Assembly: GCF_000585375.1 (NCBI RefSeq)
Contig: NZ_KK073874.1
Location: 5,724,067-5,788,066 of the forward strand
Length of the DNA: 64,000 nucleotides
Source of the DNA: Cryptosporangium arvum DSM 44712
GTDB taxonomy: Bacteria; Actinomycetota; Actinomycetes; Mycobacteriales; Cryptosporangiaceae
Direction of reading: 5' to 3'
In this document: positions 1 to 7,217 of the stretch, in pieces
Position numbering within the stretch: position 1 is the stretch's first letter
Layout: each line of letters begins with the position of its first letter
Notes under the pieces: model-generated
Databases searched by the model: none
Seen by the model: only the letters and a program-made list of their open reading frames with translations
What the model was told of the DNA's origin: nothing
Program-made: the position numbers and the translations under genes

Positions 1-1
1 G

Positions 2-205
2 CCGAACTCCTCCGACCACCCCGGCGGCGCCGGGGAACTCGGGGTGGCCACCGCGTTCGCCGCCGTGGCCTGCGCGTACGGGCGCGCGACGGGGCGGATG
101 CCGACCAGTTTCCCGATCAACCACGGCACGATTTCGTTCCCGGTCAAGCCGACGATCCCCCCGGTGCCGCCGTCGCCGACCGATGGCCGTTCCTTCGCTG
201 AGTAG
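2..205 (+). CDS. Molybdenum hydroxylase large subunit, C-terminal fragment (cut by window start)
   Basis: The open frame enters from the left edge and stops at TAG 203-205; 67 residues are visible. The piece GGAGELG followed by an Ala-rich helix matches the end of the molybdopterin-binding subunit of xanthine-dehydrogenase-type hydroxylases, where the Glu of GxGE near the C terminus is the catalytic base at the Mo centre. The Pro-rich tail is not diagnostic. The next gene encodes the matching 2Fe-2S subunit 7 nt downstream, which supports the call. The order large subunit then iron-sulfur subunit resembles isoquinoline 1-oxidoreductase or aldehyde oxidase operons. The substrate cannot be told from this fragment. 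Confidence 0.75.
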   Translation, partial: PNSSDHPGGAGELGVATAFAAVACAYGRATGRMPTSFPINHGTISFPVKPTIPPVPPSPTDGRSFAE

Positions 206-212
206 GAGTGCT

Positions 213-683
213 GTGCGTACTTTCCGCGTCAACGGCAAGCAGGTGTCGGTCGACGTGCCCGACGACGTCCGTCTGCTCTGGGTGCTCCGGGACGTCCTGG
301 GCATCACCGGCCCGAAGTACGGGTGCGGGATCAACGTCTGCAAAGCCTGCACCAGCCACCTGAACGGCAAGGCCGTGAACCCGTGCGCGATCCCGGTCGG
401 TGACGTGCGGCCGACCGACGAGGTCACGACGATCGAGGGCCTGCCGGCCACCGTCGGCAAGGAGCTGCACCCGATGCAGGAGGCGTGGCTGGACGTCGAC
501 GTCGCGCAGTGCGGCTACTGCCAGCCGGGGCAGATCATGGCCGCGGTGGCGCTGGTCGAGCGGGTGAAGGCCGAGGGGCGCGAGATCACCGACGCCGACC
601 TCGACGGGCTGCGCAACATCTGCCGGTGCGGCACGTACGCCCGCATCCGCGAGGCGGTCCGCGCCGGCGCGGAGAAGATGTAG
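213..683 (+). CDS. 2Fe-2S subunit of a molybdenum hydroxylase (IorA/CoxS type)
   Basis: 156 residues, the usual size for the small electron-transfer subunit that carries electrons from the Mo site through two [2Fe-2S] clusters. Plant-ferredoxin-type Cys lie at about 38, 43, 46 and 58. The helical second domain has CGYC at 100-103 and CRC at 137-139 (CGYCQPG and NICRCGTY motifs). I chose GTG 213 because AGGAG at 204-208 lies 4 nt upstream and families start just before the FRVNG strand. An ATG at 183 would add ten residues and overlap the upstream gene. It is cotranscribed with the large subunit. No FAD-binding subunit follows, so electrons may go to a cytochrome or quinone, as in IorAB-type enzymes (inference). 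Confidence 0.85.
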   Translation: MRTFRVNGKQVSVDVPDDVRLLWVLRDVLGITGPKYGCGINVCKACTSHLNGKAVNPCAIPVGDVRPTDEVTTIEGLPATVGKELHPMQEAWLDVDVAQCGYCQPGQIMAAVALVERVKAEGREITDADLDGLRNICRCGTYARIREAVRAGAEKM

Positions 684-686
684 CTC

Positions 687-1067
687 TCAGCGGGTCGCGG
701 CGAGGGCCAGGAAGACGATCAGGACGAGGGTGATGGCGCCGCAGATCAGCGTGTTCTTGCGGCCCACCACCACGCGCTCCGGGTTGCTCAGGTCGTAGCG
801 GACCGTGACCTCGGCCCCGGTCCGGTAGGACGGCCGGCCGCTCCAGCTGCGGTCGCTGGACCGGACGACGCGGCCGTCCGCGGTGCGGAACTCCACGATC
901 GACTGGTACATGCCGCCGCCGTTCTCCCCCCGGTGCGGGTCGTACACGTTGTCGACGACGGTCGCGCTCGTCGCCGGCCAGCCCCGCATCCGCGCGAGAT
1001 CGCGCACCGTCAGCCCGCCGAACAAGGCGATGAACAGCACGATCACGAGAACGACGACGACGCCCAT
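687..1067 (-). CDS. Small membrane protein, DUF3592-like
   Basis: 126 residues with a hydrophobic helix at 1-20 and another at about 107-125. Between them is a beta-rich segment (ATSATVVDN, VRYDLSNPERVV) that resembles DUF3592 proteins, which have two transmembrane helices around an extracytoplasmic beta domain. Function is unknown. ATG 1067 is preferred over an in-frame TTG at 1076 because TATCTT sits 7 nt before the ATG, the usual layout of a leaderless actinobacterial promoter. It converges with the 2Fe-2S gene with only 3 nt between stops. Confidence 0.6.
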   Translation of the reverse strand: MGVVVVLVIVLFIALFGGLTVRDLARMRGWPATSATVVDNVYDPHRGENGGGMYQSIVEFRTADGRVVRSSDRSWSGRPSYRTGAEVTVRYDLSNPERVVVGRKNTLICGAITLVLIVFLALAATR

Positions 1068-1167
1068 GCCCCGCAAGATAGCCGGGGTCTTCCTCCGTGC
1101 TCCGACCGATGTCGGAAAGCCGTCGTCCGCCGACTGTGGAGCTCTCCGGACCGACCGCGATGTCGGG

Positions 1168-1220
1168 AAGTACTTGCTCCTACGGAAAGTGCGAAGTACT
1201 TTCTAGTGGAGAAAGTACTT
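1168..1220. promoter_or_regulatory. Operator array of three AAGTACTT palindromes
   Basis: AAGTACTT occurs at 1168-1175, 1194-1201 and 1213-1220. The last two copies form a perfect 11-bp inverted repeat, AAGTACTTTCT (1194-1204) and AGAAAGTACTT (1210-1220), with spacer AGTGG. The array ends about 20 bp before the ATG of the membrane-protein gene at 1242, which is cotranscribed with a small winged-helix regulator. Autoregulation by that regulator is inferred from position and symmetry. Confidence 0.7.
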
Positions 1221-1241
1221 CCCGAGAAGCTGGAGGACATC

Positions 1242-1691
1242 ATGTCGGTACCGACCCCCGAAGAAGCCCAGCACGCCCTGCGTGACGTCGACGCGCGGAA
1301 GCAGCAGTCGGTGGACGGTTCGCGCTCGTCGCGGTGGTGGTGGATCGGCGGCGGCGTCGCCGTGATCGCCTACGGGTTCGTCGGTGAATTCGCGCCCGGC
1401 TTCCTCGACGACTGGGGCACGACGATCGTCGGCTTACTGATCGTCCTGGCGGTCCTCTCGACCACCCGGTGGGGCACCCGGATGCTCGGCCGGCGCACCC
1501 AGCCGCGGCGTCAGAGCACGTCGCGTCAGGTGCGCCTGGGCCTGATCGGCGCGCTGGGGTCGCTCGCGGTGATGCTCGTCCTGATGCGGCTCGACGTTCC
1601 GCACCTGGCGCTCGTCGTGTCCATCGTGGGCGGTCTGCTGCTCGCGTTCGCCGGGCCGTGGTGGGAACACCGCATGCTGGTCCGGCGATGA
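1242..1691 (+). CDS. Four-helix membrane protein of unknown function
   Basis: 149 residues. A charged N-terminal 28 residues (PTPEEAQHALRDVDARKQQ) precede four hydrophobic segments at about 31-51, 57-76, 98-118 and 122-142, with an Arg-rich loop between the second and third pairs. TGGAGG at 1231-1236 gives a good ribosome binding site. The gene lies directly behind the AAGTACTT operator and its stop overlaps the start of the next gene (ATGA), so it is translationally coupled to a winged-helix regulator. Pairs of a small membrane protein and a regulator of this kind are frequent in actinomycetes; the signal sensed is unknown. Confidence 0.75.
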   Translation: MSVPTPEEAQHALRDVDARKQQSVDGSRSSRWWWIGGGVAVIAYGFVGEFAPGFLDDWGTTIVGLLIVLAVLSTTRWGTRMLGRRTQPRRQSTSRQVRLGLIGALGSLAVMLVLMRLDVPHLALVVSIVGGLLLAFAGPWWEHRMLVRR

Positions 1692-2002
1692 CCGAGCCGC
1701 AGCTGGACCAGCAGCTCCTGGAGCCGGTGCGGCTGTCGATCGTGGCGCTGCTGGCCGCCACCGAGTGGGCGGAGTTCGCGTTCGTGCGCGACTCGGTGCA
1801 GCTCACCGACTCGGCGCTGTCGAAGCGGATCTCGAGCTTGAGCGAGACCGGGCACGTCGAGGTGCGCAAGGGCTACGTCGGCAAGCGTCCCCGCACCTGG
1901 ATCCGGCTGTCCGACGCCGGCCGCGACGCGCTCAGCGCCCACGTCGCCAAGCTGCAGGAGATCGCCGCTCGGGCCGGGCGGACGACCACCCGGCCCGAGT
2001 AG
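1688..2002 (+). CDS. Small winged-helix transcriptional regulator (MarR/HTH_34-like)
   Basis: 104 residues and essentially one winged helix. LEPVRLSIVALLAA forms helix 1. The segment VQLTDSALSKRISSLSETGHVEVRKG is the recognition helix and wing, and RPRTWIRLSDAGRDALSAH is the second wing and C-terminal helix. This is the pattern of the small HTH_34 winged-helix regulators. The ATG overlaps the upstream stop, so both proteins come from the same transcript. The likely target is the AAGTACTT array at 1168-1220. It ends 3 nt before the convergent pyc stop. Confidence 0.8.
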   Translation: MTEPQLDQQLLEPVRLSIVALLAATEWAEFAFVRDSVQLTDSALSKRISSLSETGHVEVRKGYVGKRPRTWIRLSDAGRDALSAHVAKLQEIAARAGRTTTRPE

Positions 2003-2005
2003 CGC

Positions 2006-5000
2006 TCAGCTCAGCTCGATCAGCAGGTCGCCGCCCTCCACCTGCTGCACCGCGCCGATCGCCCGGCGCCGTACCGTGCCCGCGCGGCCCGCGGTGATCG
2101 AGGCCTCCATCTTCATCGCCTCGATCGTCGCGACGACCTGTCCGGCCGCCACCTCGTCGCCCTCGTCGGCCTGCAGCGTGACGACGCCCGCGAACGGAGC
2201 GGCCACGTGCCCGTCGTTCGCCCGGTCGGCCTTCTCGGCCGCCTTCACCTCGGACGCGACCGACCGGTCGCGCACCGACACCGGGCGCAGCTGCCCGTTC
2301 AGCGTCGTGAGCAGCGTGCGGTACCCGCGCTCGTCCGGCCCGGACACCGCCTCCAGCTCGATCAGCAGCGTGACGCCGGGTTCGAGCTCGACCGTGTGCT
2401 CCTTCGCCTCCTCCAGGCCGTAGAAGAAGTCCTTCGAGCTGAGCACCGACGTGTCGCCGTACTGCTCCCGGTGGGCGTCGAACTCGCGGGTCGGACCGGG
2501 GAACAGCAGCCGGTTGAGCGTGTGGCGCCGGTCGGTGCGCAGACCGTCGCGGTCGTCGTCGGTCAGGGAGGCCTTCGGTGACGCGGGGGCCCGGCCCTCC
2601 AGCGCCCGGGTGCGGAACGGCTCCGGCCAGCCCCCGGGCGGCACGCCGAGTTCGCCGCGCAGGAAGCCGACCACCGAGTCCGGCACGTCGAAGCTCGCCG
2701 GGTCCTTCTCGAAGTCCGCGGCGCTCACGCCCGCTCCGACCAGGTGCAGCGCCAGGTCACCGACGACCTTCGACGAGGGCGTGACCTTCACCAGCCGGCC
2801 GAGCATCCGGTCGGCGGCGGCGTAGCAGTCCTCGATCAGCTCGAACCGGTCGCCGAGGCCGAGCGCGATCGCCTGCTGACGCAGGTTCGACAGCTGGCCA
2901 CCGGGGATCTCGTGGGTGTAGACGCGCCCGGTCGGCGACGCGAGCCCGGACTCGAACGGCGCGTACACCTTGCGCACGGCCTCCCAGTACGGCTCCAGGT
3001 CGCTGACCGCGGCCAGCGAGAGCCCGGTGGCGCGCCCGGTGTGGTCGGTGGCCGCGACCAGCGCGGAGAGCGACGGCTGGGAGGTGGTCCCGGCCATCGA
3101 CGCGACGGCGGCGTCGACCGCGTCGACCCCGGCGTCGATCGCCGCGATCAGCGTGGCGAGCTGACCGCCCGCGGTGTCGTGGGTGTGCAGGTGCACCGGC
3201 AGGTCGAAACGGTCGCGCAACGCGGTGACCAGCGTCCGCGCGGCCGGCGGGCGGAGCAGCCCGGCCATGTCCTTGATCGCCAGCACGTGCGCACCGGCGT
3301 CGACGATCTGCTCGGCCAGCCGCAGGTAGTAGTCGAGCGTATAGAGGCTCTCACCGGGGTCGGACAGGTCGGCGGTGTAACAGAGCGCCACCTCGGCCAG
3401 CATCGTGCCGGTGCCGCGCACCGCGTCGATCGCCGGCCGCATCTCGCCGATGTCGTTGAGGGCGTCGAAGATGCGGACGATGTCCATGCCGGTGGCCGCG
3501 GCCTCCTGGACGAACGCGTCGGTCACCTCGGTCGGGTACGGCGTGTAGCCGACGGTGTTGCGCCCGCGCAGCAGCATCTGCGTGCAGATGTTGGGGGCGG
3601 CGGCCTTGATCGCGGCCAGCCGCTCCCACGGGTCCTCGGCGAGGAAGCGCAGCGCGACGTCGTAGGTCGCGCCGCCCCAGCACTCCAGCGACAGCAGCTC
3701 GGGCACGGTGCGGGCCACGTAGGGGGCGATCGCGACCAGGTCCTTCGTGCGGACCCGGGTGGCCAGCAGGGACTGGTGTGCGTCCCGGAACGTGGTGTCG
3801 GTGACCGCGACCGCGGTCTGCTCGCGGAGCCTCCGCGCGAAACGTTCGGGGCCGAGTTCCCGGAGCAGCTGCGCGGATCCGGCCGGCGCCTCGGCGTCCG
3901 GATCGACGTAGTGGGGCAGTTTCGCCGACGGTTCGACGACGACGGGCCGGGGGCCGTTGGGCCTGTTGACCGTGACCTCGCCGAGGTACTGGAGCGCACG
4001 CGAGCCGCGGTCGGCCGACGGGCGGGCACGCAGCAGGTGCGGGCGGTCCTCGATGAAGGCGGTGGTGACCCGGCCGGACTGGAAGTCCTCGTCCTCGAGC
4101 ACCGCGGCCAGGAACGGCAGGTTCGTGGCGACGCCGCGGATGCGGAACTCGGCGATCGCGCGCCGGGCCCGGCGGGCGGCGTTGGCGAAGTCGTGACCGT
4201 GGCAGGTCAGCTTGACCAGCATCGAGTCGAAGTGCGCCGAGACCTCGGCGCCCACGTGCACGGTGCCGCCGTCGAGCCGCACGCCCGGCCCGCCCGGCGA
4301 CCGGTAGACCGAGATCGTGCCGACGTCGGGCCGGAACCCGTTGGCCGGGTCCTCGGTGGTGATGCGGGTCTGCATCGCCGCGCCGTTGAGCGTGATGTCG
4401 TCCTGGGTGAGGCGCAGTTCCGGCAACGTCATCCCGGACGCGATCCGCAGCTGGGCGATGACCAGGTCCCGGTCGGTGACCTGCTCGGTGACCGTGTGCT
4501 CGACCTGGATGCGCGGGTTCATCTCGATGAAGTGGTGGTTGCCGCGCTCGTCGAGCAGGAACTCCACGGTGCCGGCGTTGACGTAGCCGATGCGCCGGGC
4601 GAAGTTCACCGCGTCGGCGCAGATGCGGTCGCGGAGCACCGGGTCGAGGTTCGGCGCCGGGGCGATCTCGACGACCTTCTGATGGCGGCGTTGCACCGAG
4701 CAGTCGCGCTCGTAGAGGTGGACGACGTTGCCGTCGCCGTCGGCGAGGATCTGCACCTCGATGTGGCGCGGGTTGACCACGGCCTGTTCGAGGAAGACGG
4801 TCGGGTCGCCGAACGCGGACTCCGCCTCGCGCATCGCGACCTCGATCGCCTCGCGCAGGCCGTCGCGGTCCTGGACCCGGCGCATACCGCGCCCGCCACC
4901 GCCGGCGACGGCTTTGACGAAGACCGGGAACTCGAGATCCGTGGTCAGCAGTTCCTCGACGTCGGCCGACGGGGCGGACGACCGGAGCACCGGCACCCCG

Positions 5001-5380
5001 GCCTCCCGGGCGGCCGCGACCGCGCGCGCCTTGTTGCCGGTCAGGTGCAGCACCTCGGCCGGCGGCCCGACGAACGTGATGCCGGCCTCGCGGCACGCGT
5101 GCGCGAGCTCCGGGTTCTCCGAGAGGAACCCGTAGCCGGGGTAGACCGCGTCCGCGCCGGCCTTCTTCGCGGCCCGGATGATCTCGTCCACCGACAGGTA
5201 CGCGCGGACCGGGTGCCCCGGCTCGCCGATCTGGTAAGACTCGTCGGCTTTCGCCCGGTGCAACGAGTTGCGGTCCTCGTGCGGGAACACCGCGACCGTC
5301 GCGACGTCGAGCTCGTACGCCGCCCGGAACGCCCGGATCGCGATCTCGCCCCGGTTGGCCACCAGCATCTTGCGGAACAT
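2006..5380 (-). CDS. pyc: Pyruvate carboxylase
   Basis: 1124 residues, the normal length for the single-chain alpha4 enzyme. It carboxylates pyruvate to oxaloacetate with ATP and bicarbonate (anaplerosis, cytosol). Domain order: biotin carboxylase N-domain (1-120, starting MFRKMLVANRGEIA), ATP-grasp with Gly-rich GGGGRGMR (about 160-170), BC C-domain to about 450, carboxyltransferase TIM barrel (about 520-800, TTFRDAHQSLLATR) with the LAIKDMAGL stretch that should hold the carbamylated or metal-site lysine, a conserved linker domain, and a C-terminal biotinyl domain with EAMKMEA (biotinyl Lys near 1090). The start at 5380 has a GGGGGAAG ribosome binding site. A further 23 in-frame codons upstream look like untranslated leader. 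The gene is monocistronic. Confidence 0.97.
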   Translation of the reverse strand: MFRKMLVANRGEIAIRAFRAAYELDVATVAVFPHEDRNSLHRAKADESYQIGEPGHPVRAYLSVDEIIRAAKKAGADAVYPGYGFLSENPELAHACREAGITFVGPPAEVLHLTGNKARAVAAAREAGVPVLRSSAPSADVEELLTTDLEFPVFVKAVAGGGGRGMRRVQDRDGLREAIEVAMREAESAFGDPTVFLEQAVVNPRHIEVQILADGDGNVVHLYERDCSVQRRHQKVVEIAPAPNLDPVLRDRICADAVNFARRIGYVNAGTVEFLLDERGNHHFIEMNPRIQVEHTVTEQVTDRDLVIAQLRIASGMTLPELRLTQDDITLNGAAMQTRITTEDPANGFRPDVGTISVYRSPGGPGVRLDGGTVHVGAEVSAHFDSMLVKLTCHGHDFANAARRARRAIAEFRIRGVATNLPFLAAVLEDEDFQSGRVTTAFIEDRPHLLRARPSADRGSRALQYLGEVTVNRPNGPRPVVVEPSAKLPHYVDPDAEAPAGSAQLLRELGPERFARRLREQTAVAVTDTTFRDAHQSLLATRVRTKDLVAIAPYVARTVPELLSLECWGGATYDVALRFLAEDPWERLAAIKAAAPNICTQMLLRGRNTVGYTPYPTEVTDAFVQEAAATGMDIVRIFDALNDIGEMRPAIDAVRGTGTMLAEVALCYTADLSDPGESLYTLDYYLRLAEQIVDAGAHVLAIKDMAGLLRPPAARTLVTALRDRFDLPVHLHTHDTAGGQLATLIAAIDAGVDAVDAAVASMAGTTSQPSLSALVAATDHTGRATGLSLAAVSDLEPYWEAVRKVYAPFESGLASPTGRVYTHEIPGGQLSNLRQQAIALGLGDRFELIEDCYAAADRMLGRLVKVTPSSKVVGDLALHLVGAGVSAADFEKDPASFDVPDSVVGFLRGELGVPPGGWPEPFRTRALEGRAPASPKASLTDDDRDGLRTDRRHTLNRLLFPGPTREFDAHREQYGDTSVLSSKDFFYGLEEAKEHTVELEPGVTLLIELEAVSGPDERGYRTLLTTLNGQLRPVSVRDRSVASEVKAAEKADRANDGHVAAPFAGVVTLQADEGDEVAAGQVVATIEAMKMEASITAGRAGTVRRRAIGAVQQVEGGDLLIELS

Positions 5381-5560
5381 CAGCTTCCCCCGGAGCTCGG
5401 GAACTCCCCACGTCACCGCGAGTCTTGTCCAGTTCAGCACCGCTGACAACGCCGAACGGCCTATGTGACCAGAGATCTATGAGCGGACGTAGGCACCTTC
5501 GGGCCCGGATCGGAGACCTGGACACCATGGCCGTCCACGCCCATACGGAAGGACCCGGAC

Positions 5561-5836
5561 ATGACGCCGTCCGACCCGCCCCTCGACCCCCACGCGCTCG
5601 CCTCGCTGGACACGATCGACGCCCTCCTCCCCACCCGGTCCGAGCTCCGCGTCCAGCGCGCGCACGATGCCGTGGTCGCGTACTCGAAGGGTGCCCGCGA
5701 CCAGCGGAACGCCCGGGAGGCGATCAGCGCGCTCTCCGACCTGGTCGGGGACCACGGCACCCGCGCCGCGGCCGAACTGCTGAAGTTCTACCGCGTCACC
5801 ACCGACGACCTGCGCCGATCGGCCACCGCCGGCTGA
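5561..5836 (+). CDS. Small soluble protein of unknown function
   Basis: 91 residues, no transmembrane segment, probably all-helical (PHALASLDTIDALLPTRSEL and REAISALSDLVGDHGTRAAAELLKFYRVTTDDL). I recognise no family. A GGAAGGA purine stretch 5-12 nt upstream fits a ribosome binding site. It is divergent from pyc and followed directly by a terminator-like hairpin, so it is probably a single-gene transcript. Codon use looks like that of its neighbours. Confidence 0.55.
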   Translation: MTPSDPPLDPHALASLDTIDALLPTRSELRVQRAHDAVVAYSKGARDQRNAREAISALSDLVGDHGTRAAAELLKFYRVTTDDLRRSATAG

Positions 5837-5843
5837 CCCACCC

Positions 5844-5905
5844 GCCGGAGGGCGACGCACCGCCCTCCGGCCCCACCGCCCTCCGGCCGCACCGCTCTCC
5901 GGCCT
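5844..5905 (+). terminator. Hairpin terminator with a triplicated 3' arm
   Basis: GCCGGAGGGCG (5844-5854) can pair perfectly with CGCCCTCCGGC (5861-5871) across a 6-nt loop, just after the stop at 5836. The downstream arm belongs to a 16-bp unit present three times in tandem (5858-5873, 5874-5889, 5890-5905; the last has one mismatch), so the same 5' arm has three alternative partners. No U tract follows, as is common in high-GC actinobacteria. Confidence 0.6.
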
Positions 5906-5967
5906 CGACCGCCAGTGATGTAACCCCGGTCACTTCCCCCTTGCCGCACGCCGTCCGGGCCGTATTG

Positions 5968-6000
5968 TTGGCACTGCCAAGAGATACTTGGCAGTGCCAA
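5968..6000. promoter_or_regulatory. Paired palindromic operator upstream of the AhpD-like gene
   Basis: TTGGCACTGCCAAG (5968-5981) and CTTGGCAGTGCCAA (5987-6000) are perfect inverted repeats around the spacer AGATA. Each arm is itself a 13-bp palindrome of the form TTGGCA-S-TGCCAA. The element ends 16 bp before the ATG at 6017. Two adjacent dimer sites for a repressor, probably the MarR encoded at 6588, is the simplest reading. Confidence 0.7.
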
Positions 6001-6016
6001 ATGAAGGACGTGCGCC

Positions 6017-6565
6017 ATGCCTCGCCTCGCTACCGTTGACCCCGCCGTCGCCGAGCCGCCGGCCCGCGCCCTGCTCGGCAAGGTCGAGCGTGCCCTCGGC
6101 ACCACGCCGAACATGATGCGGGCGATGGCCTCCTCGCCGGCCGTGCTCGACGCGTACCTGCAGTTCAGCGGCGCCCTCTCGAAGGGCAAGCTGCCCGGCC
6201 GGGTGCAGGAGCAGATCGCGCTCGTCGCCGCGGTCGAGAACGACTGCGGTTACTGCCTGGCCGCGCACACCGTGCTCGGCGCGAAGGCCGGGGTCAGTGA
6301 GGACGACCTCGCCGCCGGACGCAGCGCCCGGGCGTCGGACCCCAAGACCGAGGCCGCGCTCACGTTCGCGAAGGCGGTCATCACCGCGAAGGGCTTCGTG
6401 AGCGACGACGACCTCGACGCGGTGCGCCGCGCCGGGTACAGCGACGGGGAGATCGGCGAGATCGTCGCCGCGGTCGCGCTCAACACGTTCACGAACTACT
6501 TCAACTCGGTCGGCCAGACGACGCTGGACTTCCCCGAGGTCCCCGGCGTCATCATCAGCCACTGA
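6017..6565 (+). CDS. AhpD-like carboxymuconolactone-decarboxylase-family protein (probable peroxidase)
   Basis: 182 residues. The AhpD-fold active-site signature is present as NDCGYCLAAHT, with Cys77, Cys80 and His84. In AhpD-like proteins this CxxC reduces peroxides or acts as a disulfide reductase. The family name comes from a relative without the Cys pair, so true decarboxylase activity is unlikely. The C-terminal half keeps the all-helical AhpD repeat (NTFTNYFNSVGQTTLDFP). It is preceded by a paired palindromic operator and followed 22 nt later by a MarR regulator with extra cysteines, which suggests a redox or electrophile-responsive unit. Confidence 0.85.
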   Translation: MPRLATVDPAVAEPPARALLGKVERALGTTPNMMRAMASSPAVLDAYLQFSGALSKGKLPGRVQEQIALVAAVENDCGYCLAAHTVLGAKAGVSEDDLAAGRSARASDPKTEAALTFAKAVITAKGFVSDDDLDAVRRAGYSDGEIGEIVAAVALNTFTNYFNSVGQTTLDFPEVPGVIISH

Positions 6566-6587
6566 CCGCCCCGCTAGGTTGAATCCC

Positions 6588-7187
6588 ATGTCGGACGTGC
6601 CCGGACCACCGCCGGCCAGCCAGCTCCTGGTGGGGCTGGCCCGGCTGGGCCAGGCCGTCCGCATGGAGGCCTGGCGCAACGCCGGGCCGCACAACCTCTC
6701 CCCGCTGCAGGCCGACATCCTCACGCTGCTGCACGGCGGCCGCGGTGCGCTGCGCCAGGGCGACATCGTCACCGCGCTCGCGTCGACGCCGCCCACTGTC
6801 TCCGACGCGGTGAAGGTCCTGCGCCGCAAGGAACTCCTGGACGCGACGAAGAGCCCCGGCGACGCCCGGGTCATCCTGCTGAGCCTCACGCCGGCCGGCG
6901 AGGCCGAGGCCGCCCGGGTGAACGTCGCCTCCGAGGAGCTGAGCGGCGCGGTGGAGACGCTCGACGAGGCCGACTTCGCGACGATGCTCAAGAGCACGGT
7001 CACGTTGATGCGCGAACTGCAGGACCGCCGGCTCATCCCCGTGTCCCAGATGTGCCTGACCTGCCGCTTCTACGTGCCCGACGCGCACCGGGGCACCGAT
7101 CGCCCGCACCACTGCGACTTCGTCGACCAGCCGTTCGGCGACGCCGAGCTGCGGGTGACCTGCCCGGATCACGAGCTACCGAGATAA
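6588..7187 (+). CDS. MarR-family regulator with Cys-rich C-terminal tail
   Basis: 199 residues. The winged helix runs from about 30 to 115 (LSPLQADILTLLHGG, PPTVSDAVKVLRRKELLD, ARVILLSLTPAGE). A C-terminal extension carries Cys156, Cys159, His174-His175-Cys176 and Cys192, an arrangement able to bind zinc or form redox-sensitive thiols. Ordinary MarR proteins are about 150 residues and lack it. ATG 6588 is preferred over TTG 6579; TAGGTT lies 7 nt before it, a leaderless-type promoter. Likely target: the operator at 5968-6000 (inference). Confidence 0.85.
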   Translation: MSDVPGPPPASQLLVGLARLGQAVRMEAWRNAGPHNLSPLQADILTLLHGGRGALRQGDIVTALASTPPTVSDAVKVLRRKELLDATKSPGDARVILLSLTPAGEAEAARVNVASEELSGAVETLDEADFATMLKSTVTLMRELQDRRLIPVSQMCLTCRFYVPDAHRGTDRPHHCDFVDQPFGDAELRVTCPDHELPR

Positions 7188-7188
7188 A

Positions 7189-7217
7189 AAGGACCGTGCA
7201 CAGTTCTCTCGGTCCTT
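7189..7217 (+). promoter_or_regulatory. Hairpin covering the ribosome binding site and start codon of the aminotransferase
   Basis: AAGGACCG (7189-7196) and CGGTCCTT (7210-7217) are perfectly complementary across a 13-nt loop. The left arm contains the AAGGA ribosome binding site and the first base of the GTG start (7196). In RNA the hairpin could mask translation initiation. In DNA it could equally be a repressor site or a read-through attenuator after the MarR gene. Confidence 0.5.

Noticed and set aside
2744-5446. 900-codon open frame on the plus strand opposite pyruvate carboxylase
   Set aside because: Low-complexity Arg/Gly/Asp/Val composition typical of antisense frames in high-GC genes, and pyc on the other strand is certain.
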